Assembly: GCF_015291665.1 (NCBI RefSeq)
Contig: NZ_CP030048.1
Location: forward strand, 6,386,001 to 6,450,000
Direction: 5' to 3'
From: Bradyrhizobium sp. CCBAU 53338
GTDB lineage: Bacteria; Pseudomonadota; Alphaproteobacteria; Rhizobiales; Xanthobacteraceae
Length of the DNA: 64,000 nucleotides
Part shown: positions 1-8,307 of the stretch, piece by piece
Layout of the letters: the number at the start of each line of letters is the position of its first letter
Position numbering within the stretch: position 1 is the first letter of the stretch
Notes under the pieces: generated by a model
The model's input: the letters and a program-made list of their open reading frames with translations, nothing else
Database searches by the model: none
Told to the model about the DNA's origin: nothing
Translations under genes and position numbers: made by a program

Positions 1-84
1 GTTCTTGAAGGTGTTGTGCTCGAGGTCGAGCAGCTCGCCGCCGATGACGAGATGCAGCAGTTGTTGCGGGGCACTATCTGGCAT
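1..84 (-). CDS. DUF4170 family protein, partial (cut by window edge)
   Basis: The reverse-strand frame opens at an ATG whose first residues read MPDSAPQQLLHLVIGG and runs off base 1 after 28 codons. I recognise this N-terminus as DUF4170, a family of small (about 75-80 residue) alphaproteobacterial proteins of unknown function, so most of the gene lies outside the window. An AGGAAC ribosome-site-like stretch precedes the ATG. It follows the inositol-phosphatase-family gene by 62 bases on the same strand and may be the distal cistron of a pmbA-phosphatase-DUF4170 operon. Family assignment is from memory of the motif, not a search. Confidence 0.75.
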   Translation of the reverse strand, partial: MPDSAPQQLLHLVIGGELLDLEHNTFKN

Positions 85-146
85 GAGTTCTGTTCCTAAG
101 AGGCTGCCCGGCAAAGCAGTTGTCGACAAGCACGCCGACAGGCGCT

Positions 147-959
147 TCAGGGCAAGGGACGGTTTCGAAAATGCGCGACAATGCTCGCATGACGATCGCG
201 TCCCGCTGCCACCAGCACCCCGTGCGTCACTTCCCGACGATTGTAGAGGATGGGACCTCCGGAGAGGTCGCTCATCCTACCATCCGCTTCCTGCACGATC
301 AAATCGGCCGCAGCAAGGTCCCAATCATGGCTGTTGCCCCCCGCAAAAGCCGCATCCAGCCCACCATTGGCGACACGGCACAGCCGCAACGCCAGCGAAC
401 CGATTCGCGGATGCAGCTTGATGTCGCCGCCCGAAACGTCGAGCCGCTCGACCATCGGCTTCGGGCCGGCCATGCGGGCGAAGTCGAGCGCGGTCCCGGC
501 GGTCGCCCTGACCGGCTTGTCGTTCAGCGTCGTGCCCTGGCCGCGGGCGGCGAAAAAGAACTCGTTGCTGACAGGCGCGAACACGGCGGCCAGCACGGGC
601 GAAGCATCCTCGACCAGCGCGACGCTGACGCACCATTCGTCATGGCCGTTGAGATAGTTGCGGGTGCCGTCGATCGGATCGACCACCCAGGTCAGCCGCC
701 GCGACAATCGTGTCGCGTCGTCGGCGCTCTCCTCCGACAGCCAGCCATAATCAGGCGTGGCGCCGCGCAGGCGCGCCTCGAGCAGGTCGTTGACGGCGAT
801 GTCGGCTTCCGAGACCGGCGAGGATGCGCCCTTGATCCACTTCTTCAGCTCGGTGCGGAACATCGACTGCGCGAGGCTGCCCGCCTCCCGCACCGTGTCC
901 TGCAGCAGCGCCGCGTCGCGCGTCAGGATCGCTGCGTCGGAAAAGTCAGCGTCCGCCAA
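147..959 (-). CDS. Inositol monophosphatase family protein (CysQ/SuhB-like)
   Basis: A Mg2+-dependent phosphatase of the inositol monophosphatase/CysQ superfamily, about 270 residues. The three metal-site motifs are present in order: WLSEES, DPIDGTRNYL and the C-terminal DWDLAAADLIV. The substrate cannot be decided from sequence; inositol phosphate, 3'-phosphoadenosine 5'-phosphate and sugar phosphates are all used in this family. I chose a TTG start at 959, which follows GAGGGA by about 7 bases and overlaps the 3' end of pmbA by only 14 bases. An upstream in-frame ATG at 992 would give 11 more residues and a longer overlap. The overlap suggests translational coupling to pmbA. Confidence 0.88.
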   Translation of the reverse strand: MADADFSDAAILTRDAALLQDTVREAGSLAQSMFRTELKKWIKGASSPVSEADIAVNDLLEARLRGATPDYGWLSEESADDATRLSRRLTWVVDPIDGTRNYLNGHDEWCVSVALVEDASPVLAAVFAPVSNEFFFAARGQGTTLNDKPVRATAGTALDFARMAGPKPMVERLDVSGGDIKLHPRIGSLALRLCRVANGGLDAAFAGGNSHDWDLAAADLIVQEADGRMSDLSGGPILYNRREVTHGVLVAAGRDRHASIVAHFRNRPLP

Positions 960-2355
960 GCGTAAGTCCCTCGATGCGCACCGTCGGCGCATTGATGCCG
1001 TAGCGGAATTCGAGATTGTTCGCCGGCTGCATCGACTTGAAGATCTCGAACAGATGGCCCGCGATCGTCACCTCGCTGACGGGATAGGTGAGCTCGCCGT
1101 TCTCGATCCAGAAGCCGGAGGCGCCGCGGCTGTAATCGCCGGTGACGCCGTTGACGCCGGAGCCGATCAGGTCGGTGACGTAGAAGCCCTGCTTGATGTC
1201 GGCGATCAGTTCCGCCGGCGTCGGCGTGCCGGCTTCGAGATGCAGATTGTACGGACCGGGCGAGGGCGAGGACGAGACGCCGCGATGGGCGTGGCCCGTG
1301 GTGGTGAGGCCGAGTTCGCGCGCGGTGGCGCAGTCGAGCAGCCAGGTCGTCAGCACGCCTTCGTCGACCAGCGCGGTCCGCTTCACGGCGACGCCCTCGG
1401 CGTCGAAGGTCTGCGAGCGCAGGCCGCGCTTGCGCAGGGGATCGTCGATGATGCGGATGTTCTTCGAAAACAGCTGCTGGCCGAGCTTGTCCTTGAGGAA
1501 GCTGGTCTTGCGCGCGATCGAGGCGCCGTTGATGGCGCCGACGACGTGGCCGACCAGCGAGCCGGCGACGCGCGGGTCGAACACGACGGGCACCTTGCAG
1601 GTCTCGACCTTGCGCGGATTGTAGCGCGCCACGGTGCGCTCGCCGGCGGAGCGGCCGACGACTTCGGGCGACAACAGATCGGCGCCATGCGGCGCCGAAG
1701 TGAAGTCGTAGTCGCGCTCCATGCTGGTGCCTTCGCCGACGATCGCGGTCGCCGAGATGCCCTGGCTGGAGCGCAGGTAAGAGCCGTGGAAGCCGGTCGA
1801 GGTGACGAGCACCATGCCGCCCATGCCCGATGAGGCCGACGCGCCGCCGGATTTCGACACGCCCTTCACGGCAAGCGCGGCAGCCTCGGCCTCGAGCGCG
1901 CGGCGCTCGAGCTCCGATGTTGCGGGCACGTTGGGATCGAGCAGATCGAGATCGGGGAAGTCGCGCGCGAGCAGCGCGGGATCGGCAAGGCCGACATATT
2001 TGTCATCAGGCGCGACGCGCGCCATCGCCACCGCGCGTTCCGCGAGCTTGGTCACGGCATCGCCGCTGGTGTCGTTGGTGGAGACCACGGCCTGGCGCTG
2101 GCCGACCAGCACGCGCAGGCCGACATCGTCGCCCTCCGAGCGTTCGGATTCCTCGACGCGGCCATCGCGTACCTCGACGCCTTGCGAGACACCGCGCACC
2201 GCGACCGCATCGGCCGCATCGGCGCCGGCGCGCTTGGCCGCCTCGACCAGACGCTGCGCGAGATCCGAGAGCGCGGACTGATCGAACAGGTCGCGATTGG
2301 CTTTTGAAGAGCCTTGGGACGAAAGCGTCGAGCTTGCGGATGGTGAAGAGTTCAC
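946..2355 (-). CDS. pmbA: TldD/PmbA family metalloprotease-like protein (PmbA type)
   Basis: A cytoplasmic TldD/PmbA-family protein of about 469 residues. Characterised TldD-TldE(PmbA) pairs form a zinc protease that matures peptides such as microcin B17 and degrades CcdA; PmbA is the subunit without the zinc motif. The N-terminal fold (DLAQRLVEAAKRAGADAADA, then VRDGRVEESERSEGDDVG) and the C-terminal glycine-rich block (DYSRGASGFWIENGE, followed by PVSEVTIAGHL) are typical of PmbA. I see no HExxxH, fitting the TldE/PmbA side. The longest frame begins at 2424, but the GTG at 2355, reading VNSSPSASS and preceded by CAGGA, matches the usual start better. No tldD partner lies in the window. Confidence 0.9.
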   Translation of the reverse strand: MNSSPSASSTLSSQGSSKANRDLFDQSALSDLAQRLVEAAKRAGADAADAVAVRGVSQGVEVRDGRVEESERSEGDDVGLRVLVGQRQAVVSTNDTSGDAVTKLAERAVAMARVAPDDKYVGLADPALLARDFPDLDLLDPNVPATSELERRALEAEAAALAVKGVSKSGGASASSGMGGMVLVTSTGFHGSYLRSSQGISATAIVGEGTSMERDYDFTSAPHGADLLSPEVVGRSAGERTVARYNPRKVETCKVPVVFDPRVAGSLVGHVVGAINGASIARKTSFLKDKLGQQLFSKNIRIIDDPLRKRGLRSQTFDAEGVAVKRTALVDEGVLTTWLLDCATARELGLTTTGHAHRGVSSSPSPGPYNLHLEAGTPTPAELIADIKQGFYVTDLIGSGVNGVTGDYSRGASGFWIENGELTYPVSEVTIAGHLFEIFKSMQPANNLEFRYGINAPTVRIEGLTLGGR

Positions 2356-2635
2356 GAACGAAATCCTGTTGGGGGCGCGGGAGGTTCGGGGCGACCTCAG
2401 GGCCTGGACACCAGATGTGCCCAAATGGTGCGGACTTCAAGCATTTTCAGGCTGCAAAAGGCTCAGATTCGCAAGACCTGCGCAACGTCTCGTCAATCAT
2501 GCGCGCCAAGGTCTTGTCAATCATGGCGGGCGGTGACGCTGGATTAACCAGCCTTTTTAAGCGGTTTTCGGAGCGGCCTGCGCTAAGGTCCTCGCATCGA
2601 CCGGGAACATAATCCCGGCGGGGAGAAGTAAAGCC

Positions 2636-3154
2636 GTGAGGCGTCAAACAGCAACATGCGGGGCCGCTCCCGCCGGGTCGAGCCGCAGCTTGCGGCTCGA
2701 CCCTCTTTCCCTTCCGGTCCGCTTCGATGCGCACGATCCGCGCGCCGACGGCTACACCAGGCAAATCGAGCTTCATCGCGAGCGTGTCGTGCTGCGCCGT
2801 GCCGTCCGCGGCATGCAGATGGCGATCAACGTCCGCGTCAGCGACTTCACCGGCGTCGCGCTGCGCGGCAGCGACGCGGCGCAGACCCTCGTGCTGGTGC
2901 ATCGCGATCCCTCACTCTCCGTTCCGCTGCTGGTCAGCGCCGATGGCGACGAACTCACCGAAGCCTGGGCGATCTGGAGCGAGATATTCGCGCTGCCGCA
3001 ACTCGACGAAGGCGCACGCAAGTCCGCGCCGCGCCGTCGCCGCGCCAACGCGATCCGCGCCCGCCGTCCGAAATTCCTGATGCGCCGCCGCACCGCCATG
3101 GCGCGCGAGTTGCCGGTTCACCGCGCTGAGCGTGAGATCATCGCCAGGAATTGA
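2636..3154 (+). CDS. DUF6101 family protein
   Basis: A 172-residue protein that I place in DUF6101, a family seen mainly in Bradyrhizobium relatives and of unknown function. It starts at a GTG behind GGGGAG. Residues 1-60 contain a DPLSLPVRF segment, the middle resembles a small beta domain (RVVLRRAVRGMQMAINVRV), and the last 45 residues are strongly basic (RKSAPRRRR, RARRPKFLMRRR), suggesting nucleic-acid or phospholipid contact, which is inference. No signal peptide or membrane segment is visible. It is convergent with ubiA; the stops are 7 bases apart. It is transcribed divergently from pmbA across a 280-base gap. Confidence 0.72.
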   Translation: MRRQTATCGAAPAGSSRSLRLDPLSLPVRFDAHDPRADGYTRQIELHRERVVLRRAVRGMQMAINVRVSDFTGVALRGSDAAQTLVLVHRDPSLSVPLLVSADGDELTEAWAIWSEIFALPQLDEGARKSAPRRRRANAIRARRPKFLMRRRTAMARELPVHRAEREIIARN

Positions 3155-3160
3155 GCAAAG

Positions 3161-4117
3161 CTAGGCCGCCCGCATCACCGCGTCGGTCAGCAATCCCGCA
3201 AACAGCAGCAGGCCCGCGTCGCGGTTCGACTTGAACAGACGCAGGCACAGCGCAGGGTCGCTGGTATTGAGCCGCATGATCTGCGAGCCCAGATGCGCAG
3301 CGAAGGCCGCAAGGCCGATCCACGCCGGCCAGCGCGCATCGCCCGACGCCAGCGCCACACCGATCAGCACCACCGAGAGCCCGTAGAACAGGATCAGCGC
3401 CTGGTGCGTGTGGGCGCCGAACAGGCGCGCGGTGGACTTGATGCCGATCAGCGCATCGTCCTCGGCATCCTGATGCGCGTAGATGGTGTCATAGCCGATC
3501 ACCCAGGAGATCGCGCCGGCATAGAGCACCAAGGCCGTCACATCGATGCGTCCGAAGGTGACGGCGAAGCCCATCAAGGCGCCCCAGGAAAAGGCGAGAC
3601 CGAGCACGGTCTGCGGCCACCAGGTGATGCGCTTCATGAAGGGGTAGATCGCGACGATCAGCAGCGAGGCGATGCCGGTCAGGACCGCGAAGCGGTTGAA
3701 CTGCAGGAGCACCACGAGCCCGATCAGCGCCTGCGCGACCATGAAGGCGAGCGCCTGCTTCGTGGTCACCTGCCCCGACGGCAGCGGCCGCGAGCGGGTG
3801 CGCTCGACCTTGTCGTCGAGGTCGCGGTCGGTGATGTCGTTCCAGGTGCAGCCGGCGCCGCGCATCACGAAGGCGCCGATGAAGAACAGCACGATTGTAA
3901 GCGGCAGGCCGCGGACGTCATGCGCCATGCCGCCGGCGAGCGCGGCCGACCACCAGCACGGCATCAAGAGAAGCCAGGAGCCGATCGGACGATCGAAGCG
4001 GGACAGGCGCAGATACGGCCGCGCCCATTGCGGCGCGAGCGTATCGACCCAGTTGCCGGTAGAGTCGGCAACGCGGGCGGATGCGTCAGTGCCCAGTTTT
4101 CGAAGTTCGTATTCCAT
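3161..4117 (-). CDS. ubiA: 4-hydroxybenzoate polyprenyltransferase UbiA
   Basis: Integral membrane prenyltransferase that attaches the polyprenyl tail to 4-hydroxybenzoate in ubiquinone synthesis. Both Mg-diphosphate aspartate motifs are visible: NDITDRDLDDKVERTRSRP around residues 93-111 and YDTIYAHQDAEDD near residue 210. Multiple hydrophobic segments give the usual 8-9 transmembrane helices, and 318 residues is a normal length. The annotated ATG falls in the loop of a large palindrome (4088-4160), so the first dozen residues (MEYELRKLGTDAS) are encoded partly by the palindrome's left arm; the conserved protein seems to begin around ARVADSTGNWVDTL. The true start, or the effect of the hairpin on initiation, is therefore uncertain. 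Confidence 0.95.
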   Translation of the reverse strand: MEYELRKLGTDASARVADSTGNWVDTLAPQWARPYLRLSRFDRPIGSWLLLMPCWWSAALAGGMAHDVRGLPLTIVLFFIGAFVMRGAGCTWNDITDRDLDDKVERTRSRPLPSGQVTTKQALAFMVAQALIGLVVLLQFNRFAVLTGIASLLIVAIYPFMKRITWWPQTVLGLAFSWGALMGFAVTFGRIDVTALVLYAGAISWVIGYDTIYAHQDAEDDALIGIKSTARLFGAHTHQALILFYGLSVVLIGVALASGDARWPAWIGLAAFAAHLGSQIMRLNTSDPALCLRLFKSNRDAGLLLFAGLLTDAVMRAA

Positions 4118-4160
4118 CGCTACGCATTCCGGTACGAACTTCGAAAACTTTTAGGGCACT
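4088..4160. repeat. Long palindrome spanning the ubiA start codon
   Basis: The left arm 4088-4111 is AGTGCCC followed by AGTTTTCGAAGTTCGTA. The right arm is TACGAACTTCGAAAACT (4133-4149), then TTTA as a 4-base bulge, then GGGCACT (4154-4160). All 24 arm bases pair once the bulge is skipped, around a 21-base loop (4112-4132). The ubiA ATG (minus strand, 4115-4117) lies in the loop. A second palindrome with the same architecture begins 19 bases further on. It could be a mobile palindromic repeat or a translational control hairpin. Confidence 0.85.
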
Positions 4161-4178
4161 AGCCAGAAAAATTTGCTT

Positions 4179-4257
4179 CACGTGCCGCTTGTCGATTTGA
4201 AGTTCCCAGAAAGAGTTCGCGGCAAGCACCGTAGGAACTTCAAATCGGCGGCACGTG
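4179..4257. repeat. Second bulged palindrome between a secreted-protein gene and ubiA
   Basis: The left arm is CACGTGCCGC (4179-4188), bulge TTGT (4189-4192), CGATTTGAAGTTCC (4193-4206). The right arm is GGAACTTCAAATCG (4234-4247) then GCGGCACGTG (4248-4257), with a 27-base loop. All 24 arm bases pair. It shares the core GAAGTTC and the one-sided 4-base bulge with the palindrome at 4088-4160. It lies 3 bases past the stop of the upstream minus-strand gene (4261), so in RNA it would sit at that gene's 3' end and 5' to ubiA. Confidence 0.85.
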
Positions 4258-4260
4258 GCC

Positions 4261-4917
4261 TCATCGGGTGAGGACGTTGCCGTTAAGCGTGTCGAAGGTG
4301 CTGCCGCCCTTCTTGCCGGCATTGGCTTCCGGTGCAGAGCCCGATCCCACCACCTCGCTCAGCGACGGACCGGCCGGACCGCGCGGCTGGTTCGCCATCT
4401 GCTGCGCGACGTTGCAGACCTTCGTCTGCATCGTCTCGGTGTTCTTGTGACCTTCCTTCATCTGCGCGCTGACGGTCGGCGGGATTCCGCATTTGGCAGC
4501 GTGGGTCTCGATATACTTGATCATCTTGAGCTCGGCCTGGCCGAAGCTCCTGATCAACTTGCAGGCTTCGTCGGGCGGAGCGTGGCGGTCGCTCGCGGCC
4601 TTGATCAACTTGCCGCGCTTCTCGGCGTCCTCGCGCAGCGGTACGAACGCCTTCATGCAATCCTCACCCGGACCGGCTTGCGTCGGCGGGGCCGCGCTGA
4701 AAGCGCCGGCGCCACCGATGGGAGCCGCGCCGTTGACCGGGAACGAAGCCTGTGGCGCGCCGACGGAGGCGACCGGCGCTCGGCCGTTGACGGGCGGAAA
4801 TGCGGGATCGGAGGCGCCCTGGCCCGGCAACGGCGCCGGGAACCCCTGGGCGTAAGCGCCCGCGGCGCCCATGGCGACCATGGCGGCAGTCATCGGAACC
4901 ATCAAACGACGGATCAT
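4261..4917 (-). CDS. Secreted hypothetical protein, conserved in Bradyrhizobium-like genomes
   Basis: I do not recognise a named family. The protein of 218 residues starts at an ATG (MIRRLMVPMTAAM) with GGAGAG upstream; the longer frame to 5220 has no coding look. A signal peptide ending near AYAQG is clear. A proline/glycine/alanine-rich linker follows (to about residue 85), then a compact helical domain with four cysteines (GEDCMKAF, DEACKLI, AAKCGIP, TKVCNVAQQM), which could form two disulfides in the periplasm. The C-terminus is low complexity. It lies upstream of ubiA on the same strand, with two palindromes between. Confidence 0.82.
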   Translation of the reverse strand: MIRRLMVPMTAAMVAMGAAGAYAQGFPAPLPGQGASDPAFPPVNGRAPVASVGAPQASFPVNGAAPIGGAGAFSAAPPTQAGPGEDCMKAFVPLREDAEKRGKLIKAASDRHAPPDEACKLIRSFGQAELKMIKYIETHAAKCGIPPTVSAQMKEGHKNTETMQTKVCNVAQQMANQPRGPAGPSLSEVVGSGSAPEANAGKKGGSTFDTLNGNVLTR

Positions 4918-5128
4918 CAAGAGTGTCTCTCCGGCAGGAGCTTGCGGGGTTCGGCGTCTTCCCAATTGAAGCGCAACCAGCGTGCTGGCGATTTTACGAT
5001 TCCCGCCGGGCCTTAACAACCCGTCGAATAGGGCAAGAGCGCGGCGTGCCGCCGCAGCAATCTGGCAATATTTACCCCCGAAATGGCTGGTTTCGGTTAA
5101 GAACGGCGGCAAATTGGACTTTTGACCT

Positions 5129-5884
5129 ATGCCCTCCCTCGATTTTCGCGCCCCGCGCCTGTTCGTCGATGCCCCCTTGGCCCAGGACGCCAGGATTCCG
5201 CTCGACCGCGACCAGAGCAACTATCTCGGCAACGTGCTGCGGCTGTCCGCCGGGGCCGAGGTTCTGGCCTTCAACGGCCGCGAGGGCGAATGGCAGGCCG
5301 CGATCGAAGGCCGCAAGCGGCCTGACAATCTCGTCATCCTCCAGCAGGTCCGCCCCCAGGACCGACTGCCGGACCTCGCTTATGTCTTCGCCCCGCTCAA
5401 GCATGCCCGGCTCGACTACATGGTCCAGAAGGCGGTCGAGATGGGCGCCGCCACGCTCCAACCGGTCCTGACCCGGTTCACCCAGGCCTCGAGGGTCAAC
5501 ACCGAGCGGATGCGCGCCAACGTGGTCGAGGCCGCCGAGCAATGCGGCATTTTGAGCATCGCCGCCGTGACCGAACCGGTGCCGCTCGAGCGCTACCTCG
5601 GTCAACGCCCGGCCGACCGCCTGCTGATCTTCTGCGATGAGGCGGCGGAGGTCCAAAGCCCCATTCAAAGCCTGCAAGATGCCTTCGAGCCCGGCCGAGG
5701 TATCGACGTGCTGATCGGCCCGGAAGGCGGCTTCGCCGAGGAAGAGCGCGCGCTGCTGTTGCGGCAGCCGAAGATCCTGCGGCTCGCGCTGGGACCCCGG
5801 ATCATGCGCGCCGACACGGCCGCGGTCGCGGCGCTGGCGCTGGTCCAGGCGGTGTTGGGCGATTGGGGCGGCGCGAGCAGCTAA
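5129..5884 (+). CDS. rsmE: 16S rRNA (uracil-1498-N3)-methyltransferase RsmE
   Basis: A SPOUT-class methyltransferase that makes m3U1498 in 16S rRNA using S-adenosylmethionine. The N-terminal PUA-like region begins MPSLDFRAPRLFVDAP. The knotted SAM-binding region shows LIGPEGGFAEEE near residue 195, followed by LALGPRIMRADTAAVAAL near residue 220, both diagnostic. The length of 251 residues is standard. The start follows directly on a short leader and lies divergent from the secreted-protein gene at 4261-4917 across about 210 bases. Confidence 0.96.
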   Translation: MPSLDFRAPRLFVDAPLAQDARIPLDRDQSNYLGNVLRLSAGAEVLAFNGREGEWQAAIEGRKRPDNLVILQQVRPQDRLPDLAYVFAPLKHARLDYMVQKAVEMGAATLQPVLTRFTQASRVNTERMRANVVEAAEQCGILSIAAVTEPVPLERYLGQRPADRLLIFCDEAAEVQSPIQSLQDAFEPGRGIDVLIGPEGGFAEEERALLLRQPKILRLALGPRIMRADTAAVAALALVQAVLGDWGGASS

Positions 5885-5923
5885 GGGGAGAGTTTTGGCT
5901 GAATCGATACGCCCCCGCGATGA

Positions 5924-5948
5924 TCACCTCTCCCGAAGGGAGGGGTGA
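5924..5948. terminator. Hairpin between convergent rsmE and AraC-type regulator
   Basis: TCACCTCTCCC, loop GAA, GGGAGGGGTGA forms an 11-pair stem with one T-G pair. It lies 40 bases after the rsmE stop and 50 bases after the stop of the opposing araC-type gene. No T-run follows, so it is a terminator-like or mRNA 3'-end hairpin at best. Confidence 0.45.
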
Positions 5949-5999
5949 CTGAGCAGGCCGATCCGATCGAATTCACGATGACCACATCGGGATGACCGG

Positions 6000-7010
6000 C
6001 TAGCTGTGCTCGCGCAGCGATCGATGCAGGGTCTCGGAGGGCAGCTCTCCGAACGCCGCCCGGTAGCTCGCCGCGAACTCGCTCAGATGCCAGAAGCCAT
6101 GCGCAATGGCGCAGGCCTTCACGCTGCGCCGTCCAGGACCAGCGCGCAGCTGCTTGCGCACTGACCAGAGACGCAAGACCCGGCTATAGCGATGCGGACT
6201 CATGCCGCAGATGGCCTTGGTCGCACTCTGGAGCGTGCGAACCGACACGCCGACGCGCTCCGCTAGTTCGGTCGTCTTGTGCCAAACCGTGAGATCGTGC
6301 CGGATCAATCTTTCCATGTCGGCGACGATCCGCAGGTAACTCTCCGTCGTGGCGTGCACCGATTTGCTGCTCACGCTGGAACGAACGGCATTGTCCATCG
6401 CGCCAAGCAGCGCTTGTTCGACTTCCGCTTGCGAGGTCGGCTCGTTGAGGAATTCGGGATCATTGGCCGCTGTTTCCAGCGTTGCCGCAATCAGGCGACG
6501 CAGGGAGGCGAGCATATCCGATGGCGCGCTCAGCAAATGATAGCCGTCATCCAGCTGTAACCAGGGATCCCGCGCGGGCGGCGTGAAGTAGACGACGCCG
6601 ATCAACCGGCCCACAGGCTCATAGACCAGACAATTGGAAGCCCCCTTCAGCACGAGGATGGAGCTGCCGATCGATTGCCCGTTGATGCAGGTCGAGGTCA
6701 CCTGGTCCATCGGCACCACCACTGCGACGGCATGGGCCAACTGGTAGCCGCTGATGATCCGCGGGAAGGTTTTCACCAGAGACAGGCTCAGATTCGGCAG
6801 GCTGAGCCGCGCGCGCATGATCGCAGTCGAGCCCGGCGACAACGGCATGCTGGACGCACCGGCATATCTCTCGCTGTCCCCGAAATGATCGATGTCGTAC
6901 GGTTGAAGCTCGAGCGCCGAGGACGGCTTGAGACCCTGGAACGACAACAAGCGCTCCGCCGCGCCATTTTGCGTTCCATCGCGAGCAATGTCGAGAAGGC
7001 TCTGATCCAT
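6000..7010 (-). CDS. AraC family transcriptional regulator
   Basis: A DNA-binding regulator of about 336 residues with a C-terminal AraC/XylS double helix-turn-helix. The first helix-turn-helix covers LAERVGVSVRTLQSATKAIC, and the second the SVKACAIAHGFWHLSEFAAS stretch, ending in the typical YRAAFGELPSETL. The N-terminal two thirds resemble the cupin-like AraC-binding-2 domain (MRARLSLPNLSLSLVKTFPR, then SCLVYEPVGRLIG). The ligand is unknown. I chose the ATG at 7010 (MDQSLLDIARDG), just after AGGAT and 10 bases behind the stop of the preceding regulator; an upstream in-frame ATG at 7070 would overlap that gene. The pair is likely co-transcribed. Confidence 0.9.
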   Translation of the reverse strand: MDQSLLDIARDGTQNGAAERLLSFQGLKPSSALELQPYDIDHFGDSERYAGASSMPLSPGSTAIMRARLSLPNLSLSLVKTFPRIISGYQLAHAVAVVVPMDQVTSTCINGQSIGSSILVLKGASNCLVYEPVGRLIGVVYFTPPARDPWLQLDDGYHLLSAPSDMLASLRRLIAATLETAANDPEFLNEPTSQAEVEQALLGAMDNAVRSSVSSKSVHATTESYLRIVADMERLIRHDLTVWHKTTELAERVGVSVRTLQSATKAICGMSPHRYSRVLRLWSVRKQLRAGPGRRSVKACAIAHGFWHLSEFAASYRAAFGELPSETLHRSLREHS

Positions 7011-7020
7011 ATCCTGCCGC

Positions 7021-7587
7021 TTACGTCGCCTTTCTGGCCGCTGCCGCACCTTCGGGAGCTCGCAGATCATCCGGACCGTTGATGCCGGCGCGTTTGAGAT
7101 CGCGAAGCAGCTTCGTGAGCAGCAGCATGTTGGTCTTCTGCAGTTCGTGGTTGTTGCCGAACCTGAACGCGTTCTGCTCGGTCACGATCAGCCCGGCCTT
7201 TGTCTCGGCGAGAATCTTCCGCCTCTTCAACCCCGCCACGCGACGGCGAACCGTCTCGAGCGGCAGGCTCAGGAAGCGGGAGAGTGCCGCGCGGGACACG
7301 CCCTGCTTGATCGTATCCGGCTCGACCGTGTGGATGCTGGAAAACTTCTCGTCCAACGACGGATCGTTCATCACGTTGATGACGTTCGCATTGAGAATCG
7401 CGTGAATGATCAGAAGGTCCATCGGATCGAATTCGTCGTAGTTCCGGAACATCTCGCTGATCGAAAACAGCATGTAAGCGAGCGTATGACGCGAGACCGT
7501 CCGGATAATATCTGAAGCATTGCGCATGAATCGGAAACCAACATTCATCTTGTAAACGAAGCCAGCATCGAACGTGTCGCCCGACAT
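7021..7587 (-). CDS. Winged-helix/Crp-like DNA-binding protein
   Basis: A roughly 188-residue protein. Its central part ends with a Crp/MarR-type DNA-binding block: GVSRAALSRFLSLPLETVRR, then VAGLKRRKILAETKAGLIVT, which reads as helix-turn-helix plus wing. The N-terminal half (RHTLAYMLFSISEMFRNYDE, then FDPMDLLIIHAILNANV) is helical and carries no obvious ligand motif. The start is unclear: the longest frame begins with TTG at 7617, and ATGs occur at 7587 and 7551 with weak ribosome sites. It is immediately followed by the AraC-type gene on the same strand, so the two may form a small regulatory operon. Confidence 0.72.
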   Translation of the reverse strand: MSGDTFDAGFVYKMNVGFRFMRNASDIIRTVSRHTLAYMLFSISEMFRNYDEFDPMDLLIIHAILNANVINVMNDPSLDEKFSSIHTVEPDTIKQGVSRAALSRFLSLPLETVRRRVAGLKRRKILAETKAGLIVTEQNAFRFGNNHELQKTNMLLLTKLLRDLKRAGINGPDDLRAPEGAAAARKAT

Positions 7588-7779
7588 ACCCAAATTGAGT
7601 ATGTGACAACTTGCCAAGAGTCCTCAATCTCTCATTGTGACGTTGCGGGTGCATGGGGCTCTGCGTCGGACCAATTCGCGATCGGCCTTGCGGCCGACCG
7701 TCGGCGACGACGGCCCACGAAAGCATCCAACGATGTCGATGATGCCGACTCCATTCAGCCGGCGGTCGAGGCGGAAAAA

Positions 7780-8010
7780 ATGGCCATGGACGACGACGTG
7801 GAATTCGACATCCGCCGACGCCAGGACTTGCGCCTGATCAAGGCCTTTCTCAGCATCACCGACGCGCGCAAGCGGCGGAGAATTATCGAATTGGCAGAGC
7901 GGCTCGCCGAAGACGCCGAATTGAATGCCGCAGGAAGCGCTGCAGATCTTGCCGCGGCCGACGCGACGGCTGTGGAACAGCGCAAAGACGTCCCTGATCG
8001 CATTGAATGA
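7780..8010 (+). CDS. Small hypothetical protein
   Basis: About 76 residues from the ATG at 7780 (MAMDDDVEFDIRRRQDLRL). The segment DLRLIKAFLSI, then DARKRRRIIELAERLAED resembles a helix found at the C-terminus of many rhizobial helix-turn-helix proteins, but no DNA-binding domain is present here, so it may be a stand-alone relic or a small adaptor. The frame stays open upstream to a GTG at 7603, yet that stretch overlaps the divergent regulator's start region and lacks coding character. Function unknown. Confidence 0.5.
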   Translation: MAMDDDVEFDIRRRQDLRLIKAFLSITDARKRRRIIELAERLAEDAELNAAGSAADLAAADATAVEQRKDVPDRIE

Positions 8011-8307
8011 GCCGCATGCGCTTCCGCTGCATCGACGGTCGCACACAGCAAGGATTGACCATAGAGGTATTATTTTACTTTTGTGCCGCTGGTCGAGTCG
8101 AGATCCGCACGCACCCCATGGGGTATCTCGGCCGCCCTGCGGGGTGACGCCTGCAGGATCGTCCGGACGCCTCGAAACTCGTTAAGCGATTGATCCTTTG
8201 GAGGTCGAAACCGTTTTCCGGCCATGCTAAGGGCTGCGCCAATTCCTGTGCCTCCCCGTGGCACCCTTTGCCCTGCCCGGCTCTGCCGGGACGATGGACC
8301 CCCTGAG
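8011..8307. other. Gap upstream of hisZ-hisG
   Basis: Just under 300 bases with no convincing gene. Short frames occur on both strands but read as arginine-rich shadows. No recognised riboswitch or attenuator leader (no run of histidine codons) was seen ahead of hisZ. A GGAGG at about 8200 precedes no good start codon. Confidence 0.5.

Noticed and set aside
120..1833. Long plus-strand frames overlapping the phosphatase and pmbA genes
   Set aside because: They are antisense shadows of high-GC genes, rich in Arg and Ala with no family motif; the minus-strand frames carry clear motifs.
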